A program made the translations under genes and the position numbers. Of a stretch of 64,000 bases of DNA, positions 1 to 11,130 are shown piece by piece (position 1 is the first letter of the stretch; each line of letters opens with the position of its first letter). The DNA is from Aedes albopictus (taxonomy: Eukaryota; Arthropoda; Insecta; Diptera; Culicidae): contig NC_085138.1 of the NCBI RefSeq assembly GCF_035046485.1, positions 331,248,421-331,312,420 of the forward strand, in the 5' to 3' direction. Below the pieces are notes generated by a model. The model searched no databases. It was not told where the DNA came from and was given only the letters and a program-made list of their open reading frames with translations.

Positions 1-545
1 AAATTGCTTCAGCATATAATATCTGACCAGCCTGGGATCATAAAACGTGTTGACTTTGTAGCTGCGATTTTGGATCAGGCTTCCCGTGGGGTCATGGCTG
101 GCAGTGGCCACTATACGGTATCTTAGGCTCAACAATGTGGAATTCAATATGGTATGAGGACATGCTCCCGGAAATCCAGATTTTTCGAAAACTACAGTCA
201 TCAGATCGGCGCAACCACATATTTTCCAGATAGATAATGAGTTTCTGAGTTAAATGAGCCGAAAAAATTTAAAATCGGTAGAAAATCGACAGAAATTTGA
301 TCATTTCAGTTTCGTGGGTACCCGGGAACCCTGCCGGCATTCCACGTAATAAAAAAATCAGAAACCTCCCCCTGCCCGTCTTCACTTGGGAATTCGGTCA
401 ACCCCATTCAATGATATATATTTACGAGTTCTAAGATCTAGCAGAGTTTCAACTTCCTACTCTCAATAATCGTAAAAATTTCGAGATTTGAAATCGAGAA
501 AGGCACCCGGGTACCCTGCTGGCTACATAAGGGTTAAACACTTCT
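1..545. other. intronic sequence with two copies of a CCCGGG box
   Basis: No gene is seen. Two similar boxes, one near 318-345 (GTACCCGGGAACCCTGC) and one near 505-525 (CACCCGGGTACCCTGC), suggest pieces of one dispersed element. The element is not recognised. Confidence 0.3.
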
Positions 546-1005
546 GAACGTCTTTAAAAGTCTCAGAAAGCTCCCTTGACATTGATGAAGATTTACTTTA
601 AATATCAACAAAACCCTTTTATCCACCGAAGTGTCTCGAAACTTCCCATAAATCCTTACTGAGCCCCTCTGAGATATCCATTAAACTCTACAGAAGCACC
701 CTGTGATCCCTTGAAACTTACTGAAATCTACAGAAACAACCTGAAACCACTCGATTCGTCTCGAAATACTGCATCAGTAAAATACCGGAGACTCCCGTTG
801 ACTTTTCTTAAGTCCTCTGAAACCCACTGAAACTTTTTGCAACGCTTTGAAACCTACCTGAAGCTCTCCTGATTGTCCCAGAAGCCCCTTCAATCCCCCG
901 ATACGCCTGGAAATCACTTTGAAATATTCTGTAGGCCACTGAAATAAAAATGATTTGAAAACGAAAATGTGGCCATCACGGAGAGAGTGCAAAGTCAAAG
1001 CGTCA
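546..1005 (+). repeat. GAAAC minisatellite array, first block
   Basis: Degenerate short units of the type CCTTGAAACNCCCTGAAAC, with spacing of roughly 10-25 nt, fill this stretch. The same family, in the same orientation, recurs near 40036-41270 and 53210-58880. ORFs across it are products of the repeat and are not called. Confidence 0.6.
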
Positions 1006-1133
1006 CACGGTTGAACGTTGTGTACAAACTCAGTGTAGAATTAGCCTATGTTTAAGTACACGTTAATAAAAACATAAAAAACGTTTAATACCTTCACTGG
1101 AATGATAGATGCAAAAAAATTGGTGAGCTCGTT

Positions 1134-1534
1134 TCATGCTATTGATCTATTGTGAACATTTATGAAGCATTAATAAAGAAACTAATATGAAGCCCACAAG
1201 CTAGACTTTACAAATACTGGCGTGAGTGAGAAATGGACAAATTTCCAAGTTCAATTGTGGTCTGTGGAAAGGGTAACCTCAGAATTTCGAGTTGAACTTG
1301 AATTCAGGTTAGTCTCTACATCTTCGGGTCTTCTCGTGGTGTAGTTGGCAACAAGCCTGTCCAGTGAGTAGGAGTCGTGCGTTCACCAAGAGGACGAGTA
1401 ACTTTTTGGCAAATTCCACTCCAATTTGTCCATTTCTCACTCACGCCAGTATTTGTAAAGTCTAGCTTGTGGGCTTCATATTAGTTTCTTTATTAAAATG
1501 CTTCATAAATGTTCACAATAGATCAATAGCATGA
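1134..1534. repeat. inverted repeat with 110-nt arms
   Basis: Positions 1134-1243 are the near-perfect reverse complement of 1423-1534. Each arm holds a CACTCACGCCAGTATTTG motif and a CTTCATATTAGTTTC motif. The 180-nt centre is unrelated. This looks like a foldback or palindromic transposon fragment. No target duplication was identified. Confidence 0.75.
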
Positions 1535-1653
1535 AGCCTCACCGAGAGGATGAGTAACTTTTTGGCAAATTTCCCTCCAATTTGTCAATTTCCCACTCAC
1601 GCCAGTATTTGTAGAGCCTAGCTTTTGCACTTCATATTAGTTTCCTTATTAAA
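1384..1653 (+). repeat. tandem direct duplication adjoining the inverted repeat
   Basis: Positions 1384-1497 and 1540-1653 are direct repeats with about ten differences. Both begin CACCRAGAGGAYGAGTAAC and end TTATTAAA. With 1134-1243 there are three copies of the same unit, two direct and one inverted. Confidence 0.7.
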
Positions 1654-1659
1654 TCGAAA

Positions 1660-3128
1660 TGAAAAAAGTGTTTTAACTTGAATGGAGGTTGCATGCATCA
1701 CATCACTTACCAAAGTGAGTCCAATGCATCTGACTTTTTCCCGTTCCAAAAAAACACTCCTTCCCGTAACAATACTAATACTAATACTAATCTTCCTCAG
1801 TGTGGGTTTCAGTGGATAACTAACAATGGGGAAGATTACAAGTGGTAGTCGAAATACGTGTATCTGTCAAAGAATAAGCAAAACACGGCGGAAATAAAAG
1901 GTACAAAACTGAATAAACTCATTTGGAACAAGAGAGTTTAGAGTTCTCGAAGATGCACATTGAGAACGGTAAGCTATTCCCGACGACCCGCGTTTGCTGT
2001 GTCCCTTGTAATTTCGATTGTTCTAGTCAATCACGGAATAGCAATCAGTAATTGTATGGTCATCTAAGCTTATTCTCATGCTCAGAATAGTTTTTTGAAA
2101 ATATAACTTTAACCCCTCATTGCCCTACGTAACGAAACAGCAGTCGAACCCAGTGTGGTCGTCAGTTCATGTACCATGTGTACGCGTGTGTGGAGTATTA
2201 CCCCACCCAACCCAACCAGCCAGCCAGCACTTCGCACCGCAGGATTTATTTGTATACAGAACTTTTTCATGGAAATTTATTACTCCCTTCGTTCCAGCAG
2301 CCCAACATGGACGACATGGTTTGTACCGTCGTCGGAGTAACTACACGCGTCGCCCTGCATCCCAGCGTCCTAGTTAGAGAAATGGTTGGTTTGACCAAAG
2401 TGCCTGAAACTATTTATTCATAGACGCGAGTCAACGATCCACGTTGGTTGGTACTGGTGGCCCTTTGCGCGAAGTGTTCTTCCTCGAATCCAGTCAGTGC
2501 AGCGTTCTGCGGGTGAGTATGCGGGTAGCTAAGTCAGAAAGCCACCGGAGGATGGCTCACAAATCTGATCTATTACTCCCGTTAATAACTGGTTGACGAC
2601 GACGCTGCAGCTCAGAAAGTCGCTGTTCTTGGTCGTTTGTCGTTTACCATCGAAAGCATGCAGACTGCAGCTTGTTGAGATGATGACGGTGTTTTGTAGC
2701 TACAAGCTCCATCCTTCCGACCAGAAGACCGTTCAATGAGAATCGTTGTACTTTAATTGCACCCTGTTGCTGGAGGAACGCCAAACAACCTGTTGCGCGT
2801 TCTTTTCATCGAATCGGATCGGATAGGATCGCATCGGTGCGGTGGCCAGTAGCCTCCGGAGCAGGTGGACCTTGTATGCAACATAGTGGTGGTCGAGCTT
2901 TCTATCGGACGCGGAGGAGTGGCTATAAATAATCTGGTGGGCGATAAATCAAGCCGCTGTTTAATGTGTGTCGTCATGGCGCTTGGGTGGGAGGAATGTT
3001 GGTGCGAATTGGAAACAATGTAGCTTTCGGGGGATTTCATGTAAAGAATGGGATTTACATGTACACAAATGTTTCCAAAGGTTGATTAATTCGAAAATGT
3101 ATACTGCATAACACTTTTTTTACGAAAG
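1660..3128. other. mostly unique intronic sequence
   Basis: No gene is supported; the three overlapping short ORFs near 2120-2420 show no family pattern. A short piece at 1848-1873 (GTCGAAATACGTGTATCTGT) resembles the arms of the foldback at 61188-61645. The stretch at about 2440-3060 has higher GC and no repeat I recognise, so it could hold regulatory sequence. Confidence 0.35.
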
Positions 3129-4669
3129 CTTAGGTCCATTGGCGTAGCTAGGGGGGGTTCCAGGGGTGCCTGGCACCCCCTAGAATGTATGTGGCACCCC
3201 CTACAATCTTGACAGTCACCAAAATTTGAAAACATCGACCGATAATGCTGGAACGGACGCATCTGAATCTTGCTTGCGTATTTGAACAAAACTTGAGCTA
3301 CATCGGGGATTACTCCATTATTCGTTATTGTTTTTGGCTAGTTTAGCTGTAGAAACAATCAACAGACTTATACTCTGTAAACAAAGCACCAAAACTGCGT
3401 CAAACTGTCAAACTGCTGATTATTTTGTTTAGTACAGCGAAACGCAAAACATTGTCTTGTCGGAAAAATGAAATGTGGTGCATAACCAACAATAAAATAT
3501 TAATTTTAAACAATCTATTGGTAATTTTATTGATACAAGTAGACTACAGTCATTCAGTAAACACTTATGTATTATGGATAGTAGACAAAATTAGCAAGAC
3601 AAGCAAACCTATCTCTGCTTAGAAAATATTAAACAAGCTAAAACATATCCTAAAATGTAATAGAAATTCTCAAAGTTTCTAGTTCATAAACTAGTTGACT
3701 TTAATTGGTTTGAGAATGACAAATTAAATCTGCATATTCTAGTAAAATGCTTTATCTGACTGCTCTTTTAATTGTTTGTTTATGACTAAATAAAACTAAA
3801 TTTTGTACATTCATGATCAAAATGGATCTCAAGAAATAACAGCCTTAAAATAGACTTTTAGAAAAAAAGCATTTTACAAAAATGGCTTTAGATTCAAATA
3901 GAGTTAACCATTTAAACCTAAGTTTTTACCAGTTACAGTTAACTAGTAGTTCAACAAGCAGTAAACGTTTTGGTATTTTTATTTTATTTATTTTTAACTT
4001 GTACACAAATTTGTATTTCTGAACCAACTCAAATTTCATTGAAATGACGCCATTGCTTTTATGTAAAATAAACTATATGTTTATAAGAATACTTTTTTCA
4101 AAACAATTGTCAGAAGTATGAATCGTGGAAACTTAAGTACAGCACAGAAATTTTGTATTTTCGTTTCCAACTAGACATTATTCGCAAAATTATTATTAAG
4201 GGGATTCACTTAACAGCGTAAACTGATTAAACTGATTAAACGTCGCGATCACCAAGGCAATCTATTATATTTTATTTATATTATATTTTACTGCCTAAAA
4301 ATAATCATACCTACACGGCGGCTTTTCAATGAAATTATGGTAAGCGCTTTTTCTAATGAATAGAAAACTTAACAAAGATACGGGTTTAATTATTTTTTAT
4401 TTGAAAAGTAAATTCATCATGATGTTTAATCTATTTTATTTCGTGGAAACTAGTATTTGTGTGTGAAGATTACCTATTTGTACTTGTCTTTGTAATACAA
4501 TAGTGATAAACGTGTTTTTTAAGACACAAAAAAAAACCTTCACAAAACTTTGTATAGTATAGAAAATGTGGAATAACCAAACTAAACCTGACACTCATCG
4601 TTTTAACAGCTACATTTTATTGCTGGAAAATAATCACATGTACAGTTGAGTGTTTTCAAAATCAATTTA

Positions 4670-4870
4670 AAAAAAAGACATGGGCACTGTCTTCAGCTGA
4701 GGCTGAACGAAACTTAACACTAGACAACGGACATAACACATAAATATTACGAGCACCAGTGGATACGAAGAAAAGATATTTCTTGCGAAAAGTTTCTTCA
4801 CTTGGAGCGGGAATCGAACCCTCACCCCATGGCATTGGTACGGTTATACGCTTGGTGACGGCCACGAAGC
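4670..4870 (-). mobile_element. tRNA-derived SINE-like insertion
   Basis: On the minus strand, a tRNA-like head near 4870-4795 contains the B-box GGGTTCGATTCCCGC. A body of about 120 nt follows, ending in a T-rich run at 4670. The sequence lies inside the hAT element. The family is not identified. Confidence 0.5.
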
Positions 4871-5129
4871 TCAACAAAATCAATTTTGAAAAGTAGTAAT
4901 TCTTAAAACTACATAATCTTCTTGCTGTTATTAAGTATTTTTTTTTATTTGATTGAAATTTTCCATTAAACACGCTCTTTGACCATGTAGTTTTACCACT
5001 TGAAAGATGTTATATTTATGCCGATATTGTCACGAAACACGTTACGTGATAGACCATTATTGATGGTTATGAATGTTCAAATCAATTTTTTTTTTCGAAT
5101 CGAACTCAGCATTTCTTTGGAAATAGATA

Positions 5130-7110
5130 AGGTAATTATTTCGATCATTGCGTTATGCATTCCTTTGGAAATTTTCTTCGGTATTTCGATCAGCAATACA
5201 TTCAAATTTTTTTCTGCAACATATTTGGAAGTTGATTTGATATTTCCTTTTGAAAGACGAATCGAGAAATTTCTTTAGATATATAAATTTAGAAATATTT
5301 TCGGAACTTCCTTGGAAACTCTATTTTTATTTTCTTTGTGAATTTCTTTGGTAATTGCTTTGCAAATCGGATTCGCGATTTCTCTGAAAATTCCTGCAGC
5401 TTGTTTTTTATTGTTTTTGAGAATTTCTTCAGTAGTTTTGATCGATTGTGATAAGCAATTTCGTTGGTAATGTTTTTTTGAAATTTCAATGGCGATTCAT
5501 TTGACATTCCTTTGCACGTTTCTATTCCTATTACTTTTTTCTTTCTGTTTTTAATTTCTTCTATAATTTTTCATAATTTCATTGTATAAATATGTATTAT
5601 TATTTAACTTCTTGGAAAACTTGGTGATGAATTATGATGACATTTTTCTGGGAACTTATTCGGAAATTTTTTTGGGAATTCCTTTGACTATTTCATCGAG
5701 AATTTTTTCGGTAATCCTTTTGTGAATACTACGTTGTTCAACAATTATTTATGGCATTTGTTGAAGAAATCCTTCGAAAACTCCATAAGAATCTTTTTCG
5801 GCAATTTCTCTGAAAATGCCTTAGTCCATTAATTTGGAAATTTTTCAAACAATTATTTTAGGAATTACTTTGGCATATTTTTTGGGAATTCTTCGGCTAT
5901 TCTTTTGAAAATTTCTCTGGCAATTTCATTGGAAATAAGGAAATTTCGGAATAGATTTGTTAACTGAGTTGACAAAACATTGTGGTTTCCAAAAGGAAGC
6001 CGAAAAATATGTTTTTTTCCGAATCAACTTGCATAGGGATTTTCAAAAGAGAACCCGAAGTAGTTCTCGAAAAACTTCCTGAAAATCCCCAAAGGAATTT
6101 CGGGATTAATGTTCATAAAAATTGCCTAAGAAATTTGTTGCCAAAAGAATTCTTATAATTCTTATTGCCAGAGAAACTCCTGTAGAAATTGAGAAAGCTT
6201 TTCAAATCAGTTGGTTTTTGGATTATAAATTCCTGAAAATTAATCCAAAAAAGTTGCCGAAGAAATTAACATAGAAATTTCTGCAATAATTTTTAAATAA
6301 ATTTTCGACCGGCTTCTTGCAGAATATGCCAAAAGAGTATTGAAAAGAATTCTCAAAAGAATTGCTTGAGGAATTGTCTAAGGAACTACCGAACGATTTG
6401 CTAAAGACCATACCAGAGAAATTCTCCAAGAAATTTCTGAATGTACTTCTGAAATAATTTCAAAAGGAATTTCCGAAGAAATATACAAGCAAATTCTGAA
6501 GGAATGTCCAAAAGAGTTCTGCAAGAATTGTCAAATTATTTTTCCAAAGAATATTTCCAATGAATATTAAAAAAAATGCGAAGAAATATCCTAAGAAATT
6601 TGCGAGGAATCTCCCAGAGTCATTAACGGACGAATTACTAAAGGCATTACCGAGAAAATTTCCAAAGGAATTGTCGAAGGAGTTGCTGGAGAAATTAAAT
6701 AAAATACCACAATAACTGCTGACAGATTTAAGAACAATGCTTGAAAGTACTAAAACGATTAGCAAAGGAAGTCCAGAAAAATAAGAAGGGTTTGCCGATG
6801 AAATTTAAAGAAATGCCTTATATACGCCTAATGGAATTTCCGTAGAAGTTTCCAAAGTAATAACCGATAAAAAATTTAAAGGATGTGTCGAAAGATTTTT
6901 GAAATGAAATTCCAAATGTGATACCACTGAAATTCTCAAAAAAATTGCTGAAGGGGATTCACAATACGAGGAAAAATGCCAACTCCAAAGAAATTACCTT
7001 TTGTGAAGAATTGGAAAACAGTTTTCAAATAAATTGCAGGAAAAATTCTCTGGGGAACTACCGATTTGATAGTAATTTTTACAGTTGTTCGGAAAGGTAT
7101 TTTTGTTCAT
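5130..7110. repeat. degenerate GAAATTTC/GGAATTCC repeat field
   Basis: Highly diverged units such as AATTTCTTTGG (up to about 5950) and CCAAAGGAATTT (after about 6030) occur throughout, so the predominant orientation changes near 6000. This is an old member of the GGAATTCC family seen elsewhere in the window. ORFs rich in Asn, Phe and Ser here are repeat artefacts. Confidence 0.5.
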
Positions 7111-7923
7111 AAATGATTGTTTTCATGCAATAAAACAAAAATGTTGCCATGATGAATGTTGAGTTTGAACCGAAAATACAAACTTTCTGTAGTTTACGTA
7201 GTTTAGTGAATATTTTATAGTTTTGAGATTGTGCATTTCCAAATATTTCTATGCGTTATTTTTTCTACATCAATACGAGTAATTCAACATCAACGTATGT
7301 ATGGGAATCACTTCACACTGCTCTGATTTTTTCAGTTTCCAAAAATAAAACTTTGTTACAATCGACATTTTAAACATTTGACATTTATCTTGAAAGCTAG
7401 TATCAAAAGTTCTAAAATTTTGCAAATCGGATTCGTAGCCGTGCGGTTTGTGGCATCAGTCGTCTAGGCGTTTCGTAAGCCTCGGTAGTCAGGGAAAACT
7501 TTGCATCGAGTTAAGTGTGATATCCGTTTTCTAGTGTAATTCAGTCAGTGCAGCCACTGGCTAAATACGGTTTAATTGTCTTTTGAAGTCCAAAAATATT
7601 GTTCCCATTATTTTTAGGCATGGCAGCTGGTGTAAGTGTTTTATACCATGACAGCGTAAGTGATTTAAAATACAATTTTTTGAATAAAAAAAAACTGATC
7701 TCTTCTTTATTATTTTATTAACCATCCTAATGCATTACGTTGGGAACAGCTCGCTGACGTTGTGCACGGTTTGGATGCAAAATGACCCCAATGCACAAGG
7801 AGGGTTATGAAGTCGAGGACGGATTGGTATTTTCTTACAAGAACCATAAACTGAAAGCTACTAAAACTGGCACCCCCTAGGCACCCCCTAGGAAAAAATC
7901 CTAGATACGCCAATGCTTAGGTC

Positions 7924-8513
7924 AAATAATATCTCTTAGATGCCTATCAACTCATATTCGCATAGAGTTCTATTTAAAGAGCAACACTTTTGAGGTAAAT
8001 AATTTAAGTAATAAGGGGTTACGACGAACTAGCTTCGTGATCGTGACTACTTCTTCAAATTCTTATGCAGGAGGTCCTGGACTCGCTTCCGTTGTGTTCC
8101 TGAAATTTTCTACCTAAATTTTGAACACTTACATAATAAAGATGGCGTCTCAAGCAGTTATCTTATTGAATGCTGTCGCTGATCTGGCAAAACTGGAGAA
8201 TCAAGTATGTGTGGTTAGCTGTCTTGTAACAAGAGTACCCACAAACTGAAATGCTCATAATGTTGCTTAATAATTTGCGACCTATTTTGCATCTCTTGGC
8301 ACCAATCAATTCAGGATTCTTATGTATATATTTAGTGCTAACGAAATGGACCAGCGAACCTGTTAGCAAAGCCTTACAACATTATTTCCAACTTTCTATC
8401 CATCATCCATTGGATGTCCCATGAAGCAGACAAACTGAAATAGATTTCCCGTGGGATCCCATAGGTTCCCTTTGTTCACTGTGCTTAATATTTGGCATTG
8501 TCATTAGAGCCTA
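7924..8513. other. unique intronic sequence
   Basis: No gene, repeat or motif is recognised between the hAT element and the next MITE. Confidence 0.3.
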
Positions 8514-8664
8514 TCCATAAACTACGTAGACTGTTAGGGAACTCCCTCACTGGCCTATATCTACCTACGCTTCATATAAATTTTGAAAATTTTTTAATGG
8601 ACAGAGATTTACAAAGGAGGATGGAATCTGAAATGACTAAAAATGAGACTACGTAGTTTATGGA
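8514..8664. mobile_element. MITE with TCCATAAACTACGTAG ends
   Basis: The 16-bp ends TCCATAAACTACGTAG at 8514 and its exact reverse complement ending at 8664 bound a 151-bp element without coding capacity. A related one-ended fragment lies near 16746. Confidence 0.7.
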
Positions 8665-8766
8665 CAACACGTTATCGAAAATTTTCGGCATGCAATTTAG
8701 TCACCCTACATATAAAATGGTCAAATTTGGAGACATGCACTGAGAGTTTATTGTCAAGAGTCTTTA

Positions 8767-9179
8767 TTGAAAGATTCCTGCGAATTATTTGCCAGCTACT
8801 TCGCGTCGGTTTTCGCACATCTCAACAGTGAGCGGAATCTATCAAGAGACGTTGTTGATATGGTTACTTTCAACATTTCATCGGATTTGATCATCGTTGT
8901 TCCTAGGAAGCTAACGGACTTTTATTCACTTAATGAAATTCCGGCTGTAATTTCACGAAAGTAATTTGAGCAAAGGAAGTTTCCCGATCATATGGAAGCG
9001 AATTGATGCTGTATACACGGACCTGAAGGCCGCACTCCACTTTATTAATCATTGAATCCTTCTTTGCACACCTTCTCGCAACGGTGCACCGGAGCGATTT
9101 TTTTCGGTGGTTGGAAAGTTATCTAGCTAATCGTGTTCTGCGTGCCAAGCTGGATTCTCCTGTTTCCTGTAATGTACAA
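8767..9179 (+). pseudogene. non-LTR retrotransposon reverse transcriptase remnant (jockey-like)
   Basis: Three pieces read like a jockey-type LINE in one direction but in broken frames. The first, 8767-8962, begins KDSCELFASYFASVFAH and ends in a stop. The second, at about 9008-9046, reads AVYTDLKAALHFINH, matching the reverse transcriptase motif A region, but the usual FD pair is replaced by LH and a stop follows. The third, 9087-9179, reads FFRWLESYLANRVLRAKL, typical of the fingers/palm segment between motifs A and B. The loss of the catalytic aspartate and the stops show a dead copy. The family is inferred by motif recognition only. Confidence 0.65.
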
Positions 9180-9334
9180 CATTCAGCATTGAATCAATCA
9201 TCCTGCACAGCTAATTCAATTACCGACTACGGTAAAATTTTACTGAGTTTTTGAACTGCTGACTACTCAGTTAAATTTCTTTTACTGAAAAGTCAGTAAA
9301 CCTGTAAGAGGATGACTCGGGCCCATAAGGCATC

Positions 9335-9479
9335 GTACACAAATTACGTAACGCTATAGGGGGAGGGGGGAATCTAGCTTAGCGTTACGAGCCATACAAA
9401 ATATTTTTGGTTTTCATACAAATAGCGTTACAGGGGGGAGTCTGAAATCGCTGATTTTAGCGTTACGTAATTTGTGTAC
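9335..9479. mobile_element. MITE with GTACACAAATTACGTAACGC ends
   Basis: A 145-bp element with 21-bp perfect inverted ends (first part GTACACAAATTACGTAACGC). It abuts the truncated end of the RTE remnant. G-rich tracts lie just inside each end. Confidence 0.7.
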
Positions 9480-9489
9480 CATGCCTAAA

Positions 9490-9659
9490 CTGTCGACATC
9501 TCCAGATCCGTTAGTCTCACCTATCTTCTCGTCCAGCTTCTGATGGTACTGTGTAGCAACCCCTTCGGCTGACAAACGTTGGATATGGAAATGCATCATT
9601 CTGTTGCTTCTTGAACTCGTGGTGCCCGAATTTTGGCGACTACAAGGTTATGATCTGTC
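9490..9659 (-). pseudogene. RTE-type retrotransposon remnant, part downstream of endonuclease
   Basis: On the minus strand, the segment reads DHNLVVAKIRAPRVQEAT and then, in another frame, IQRLSAEGVATQYHQKLDEK. This matches the region after the endonuclease domain of RTE-clade elements, where DHYLV ends the endonuclease. It continues the remnant at 10107-10725 across the inserted SINE. Frameshifts are present. Confidence 0.65.
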
Positions 9660-10106
9660 GTGGCCCGTGGCGCAATTGGTCACACGTTTGCTTCATAAAC
9701 AGATGGTCATGGGTTCGATCCCAGCCCCGGCACTTTCGTCAGTTGCTCTTTCCTCTTGAGAGCAGCTGACACTGACCCTCTTCTCAGCCCTTGGCTCAAA
9801 CAAACCCGGATACCTGGACATCGGCGAACGGCAACCCATAATGGACCCCCAATCGGACTGAAAAAAAGGAACAACCAACAGCGACACATCAACATCCTCG
9901 TGCTCATCATTCTACCATGATAGGGTAGTAAGTGAAAGCAGCGCAACGGCAACCAGTTCGATATAGTGCAATTAGAATAGTATACATTTAGGCGCTGTAC
10001 AAAGTGTAAGTACAGCTTCCAATTGAAATCGCTCACGCAGTGCCCTAATGGACAATAGAGCTGTAAATTAGGTTAAGTGATTGAAGCATAAAAAAAGTAA
10101 ATGTTC
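9660..10106 (+). mobile_element. full-length tRNA-derived SINE (Feilai-like)
   Basis: The head near 9665-9735 carries an A-box, TGGCGCAATTGG, and a B-box, GGTTCGATCCC, as in RNA polymerase III tRNA promoters. A body of about 350 nt follows, ending GTAAATTAGGTTAAG and an A-run near 10090. It has split an RTE endonuclease remnant whose two halves lie on either side. A second, 5'-truncated copy lies at 19405-19824 on the other strand and a head at 21890-22010. The family name is tentative. Confidence 0.75.
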
Positions 10107-10725
10107 GGACCTCTATAGGATCTCACATCTATGACGTCCGAAAAATGTTGCCCGTCGACCAACACGTGGTCTATCTGGGATCAAGTTTTACTAGTCGGGT
10201 GTCGCCAGGTGTGTTTTCGGATATTCATACGTGCGAATTTGGTATTGCTGATTTTCATCTCTCTAGCAGCTGCAAATGTCACAAGCCGCAGACCATTATC
10301 GTTGGTAACGAAATAAAGGGTTTTCGTTCCAATGACAGCTCAAGAGAAACTTTTTCTGCCAATCTGCGCATTTGCATCTCCGATCGATGACTATTTTGAT
10401 ATCTTGTTTTCGGCACTCTCTGTAGGTCTCCTTATCAAGGCTCTAATAGAACTCATCCTTCATGTCATCGGGTCTGTCGTTCGTTGGCGCATAGATGCTG
10501 ATCAGGCTGTAGTTGAAGAGCTTTCCACTCATTCTCAATACACAGATTCGCTCGCTTATCGGCTTCCACCGAATAATTCGCTTCGTCTGCTTCCCGATCA
10601 CTATTTAGCCATCTCCACGTTCTGCCTTATCACCGCCGCTGTAGTAGATGTGGTACTTGAATGAAGTGTTGGCGAATGTATCCACCGTACGGAATTGGCG
10701 TTCTCTGGTTTTTGGCCAGCGTACC
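10107..10725 (-). pseudogene. RTE-type endonuclease remnant
   Basis: Minus-strand translation, in interrupted frames, gives FKYHIYYSGGDKAERGDG, then GKLFNYSLISIYAPTND, DIKIVIGDANAQIG and [17 protein letters not shown]. These are the ordered motifs of an apurinic-type endonuclease domain of RTE/BovB-like retrotransposons (SIYAP, GDxNAQ, IDHVL). Several in-frame stops and shifts make it non-functional. It is interrupted by the SINE at 9660-10106 and resumes at 9490-9659. Confidence 0.75.
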
Positions 10726-10746
10726 TCATGTCATGTCATGTCATGA
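10724..10746. repeat. short ATGTC tandem repeat
   Basis: Four consecutive CATGT units mark the 5' boundary of the endonuclease remnant. This is a simple microsatellite. Confidence 0.6.
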
Positions 10747-10759
10747 CAAACATCGCTTG

Positions 10760-11130
10760 CCCCGTGAGGATCATAGCTATGTTGGAAGCTCACCCTCTCG
10801 ACTCACCGTTTTGCAGTCGACGCACCAGAATCCGAAATTTGCTGATAAAGCGAAAGTCGTGAGTTCGATCCTCTCTGGAGCCACCAAAATGTTCTACCGA
10901 TTCCATCGGTATCTAATTCGTACATAGTGGAGCTCCATCGTCGATGTCATCAAAAACCGATAGCGACAGAAATTCGGGAGCGAAAGTGGAGGTGAGTCGG
11001 CCAAATTCTACACATGGGCAGAAACGAAATCTTCAAGCAAGTGTTAGATTGGAATCCTGCAGGATACGCAGCAGAGGCAGACCAAGAGGCTCATGGCGGC
11101 GCAGTCCCAACAACAAAATAAAGGAAGTAG
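10760..11130 (+). pseudogene. LINE C-terminal fragment and tRNA-like piece
   Basis: At 11046-11128 the plus strand reads LDWNPAG and, one frame over, RSRGRPRGSWRRSPNNKIKE. This resembles the basic RGRPxxTWRR tail at the C-terminus of many non-LTR retrotransposon ORFs. A B-box-like GAGTTCGATCC occurs near 10861. Positions 10906-11007 are duplicated exactly at 15220-15321. The orientation is opposite to the neighbouring endonuclease remnant, so it is either a separate insertion or a rearranged one. Confidence 0.45.
10906..11007 (+). repeat. 102-bp segment duplicated at 15220-15321
   Basis: All 102 positions match the copy inside the minisatellite 4.3 kb away. Here the segment sits in continuous LINE-like context, so this is likely the source copy. 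Confidence 0.9.

Larger units (their letters stand above)
3137..7915. mobile_element. hAT-type DNA transposon, 4.8 kb, no intact transposase
   Basis: The ends are CATTGGCGTAGCTAGG (3137) and CCTAGATACGCCAATG (ending 7915), an inverted pair with two mismatches. They are flanked by the exact 8-bp duplication CTTAGGTC at 3129-3136 and 7916-7923. Eight-base duplications are characteristic of hAT transposases. Subterminal GGCACCCCCTA motifs occur at both ends. The interior is AT-rich, contains a tRNA-like head near 4795-4870 and GAAATTTC-type repeats at 5130-7110, and has no long ORF. It is therefore a non-autonomous or decayed copy, probably enlarged by later insertions. The 156-bp element at 19560-19715 has the same ends. 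Confidence 0.85.

Noticed and set aside
7710..7913. 67-codon ORF covering the right end of the hAT element
   Set aside because: Its sequence simply translates the terminal and subterminal repeats.
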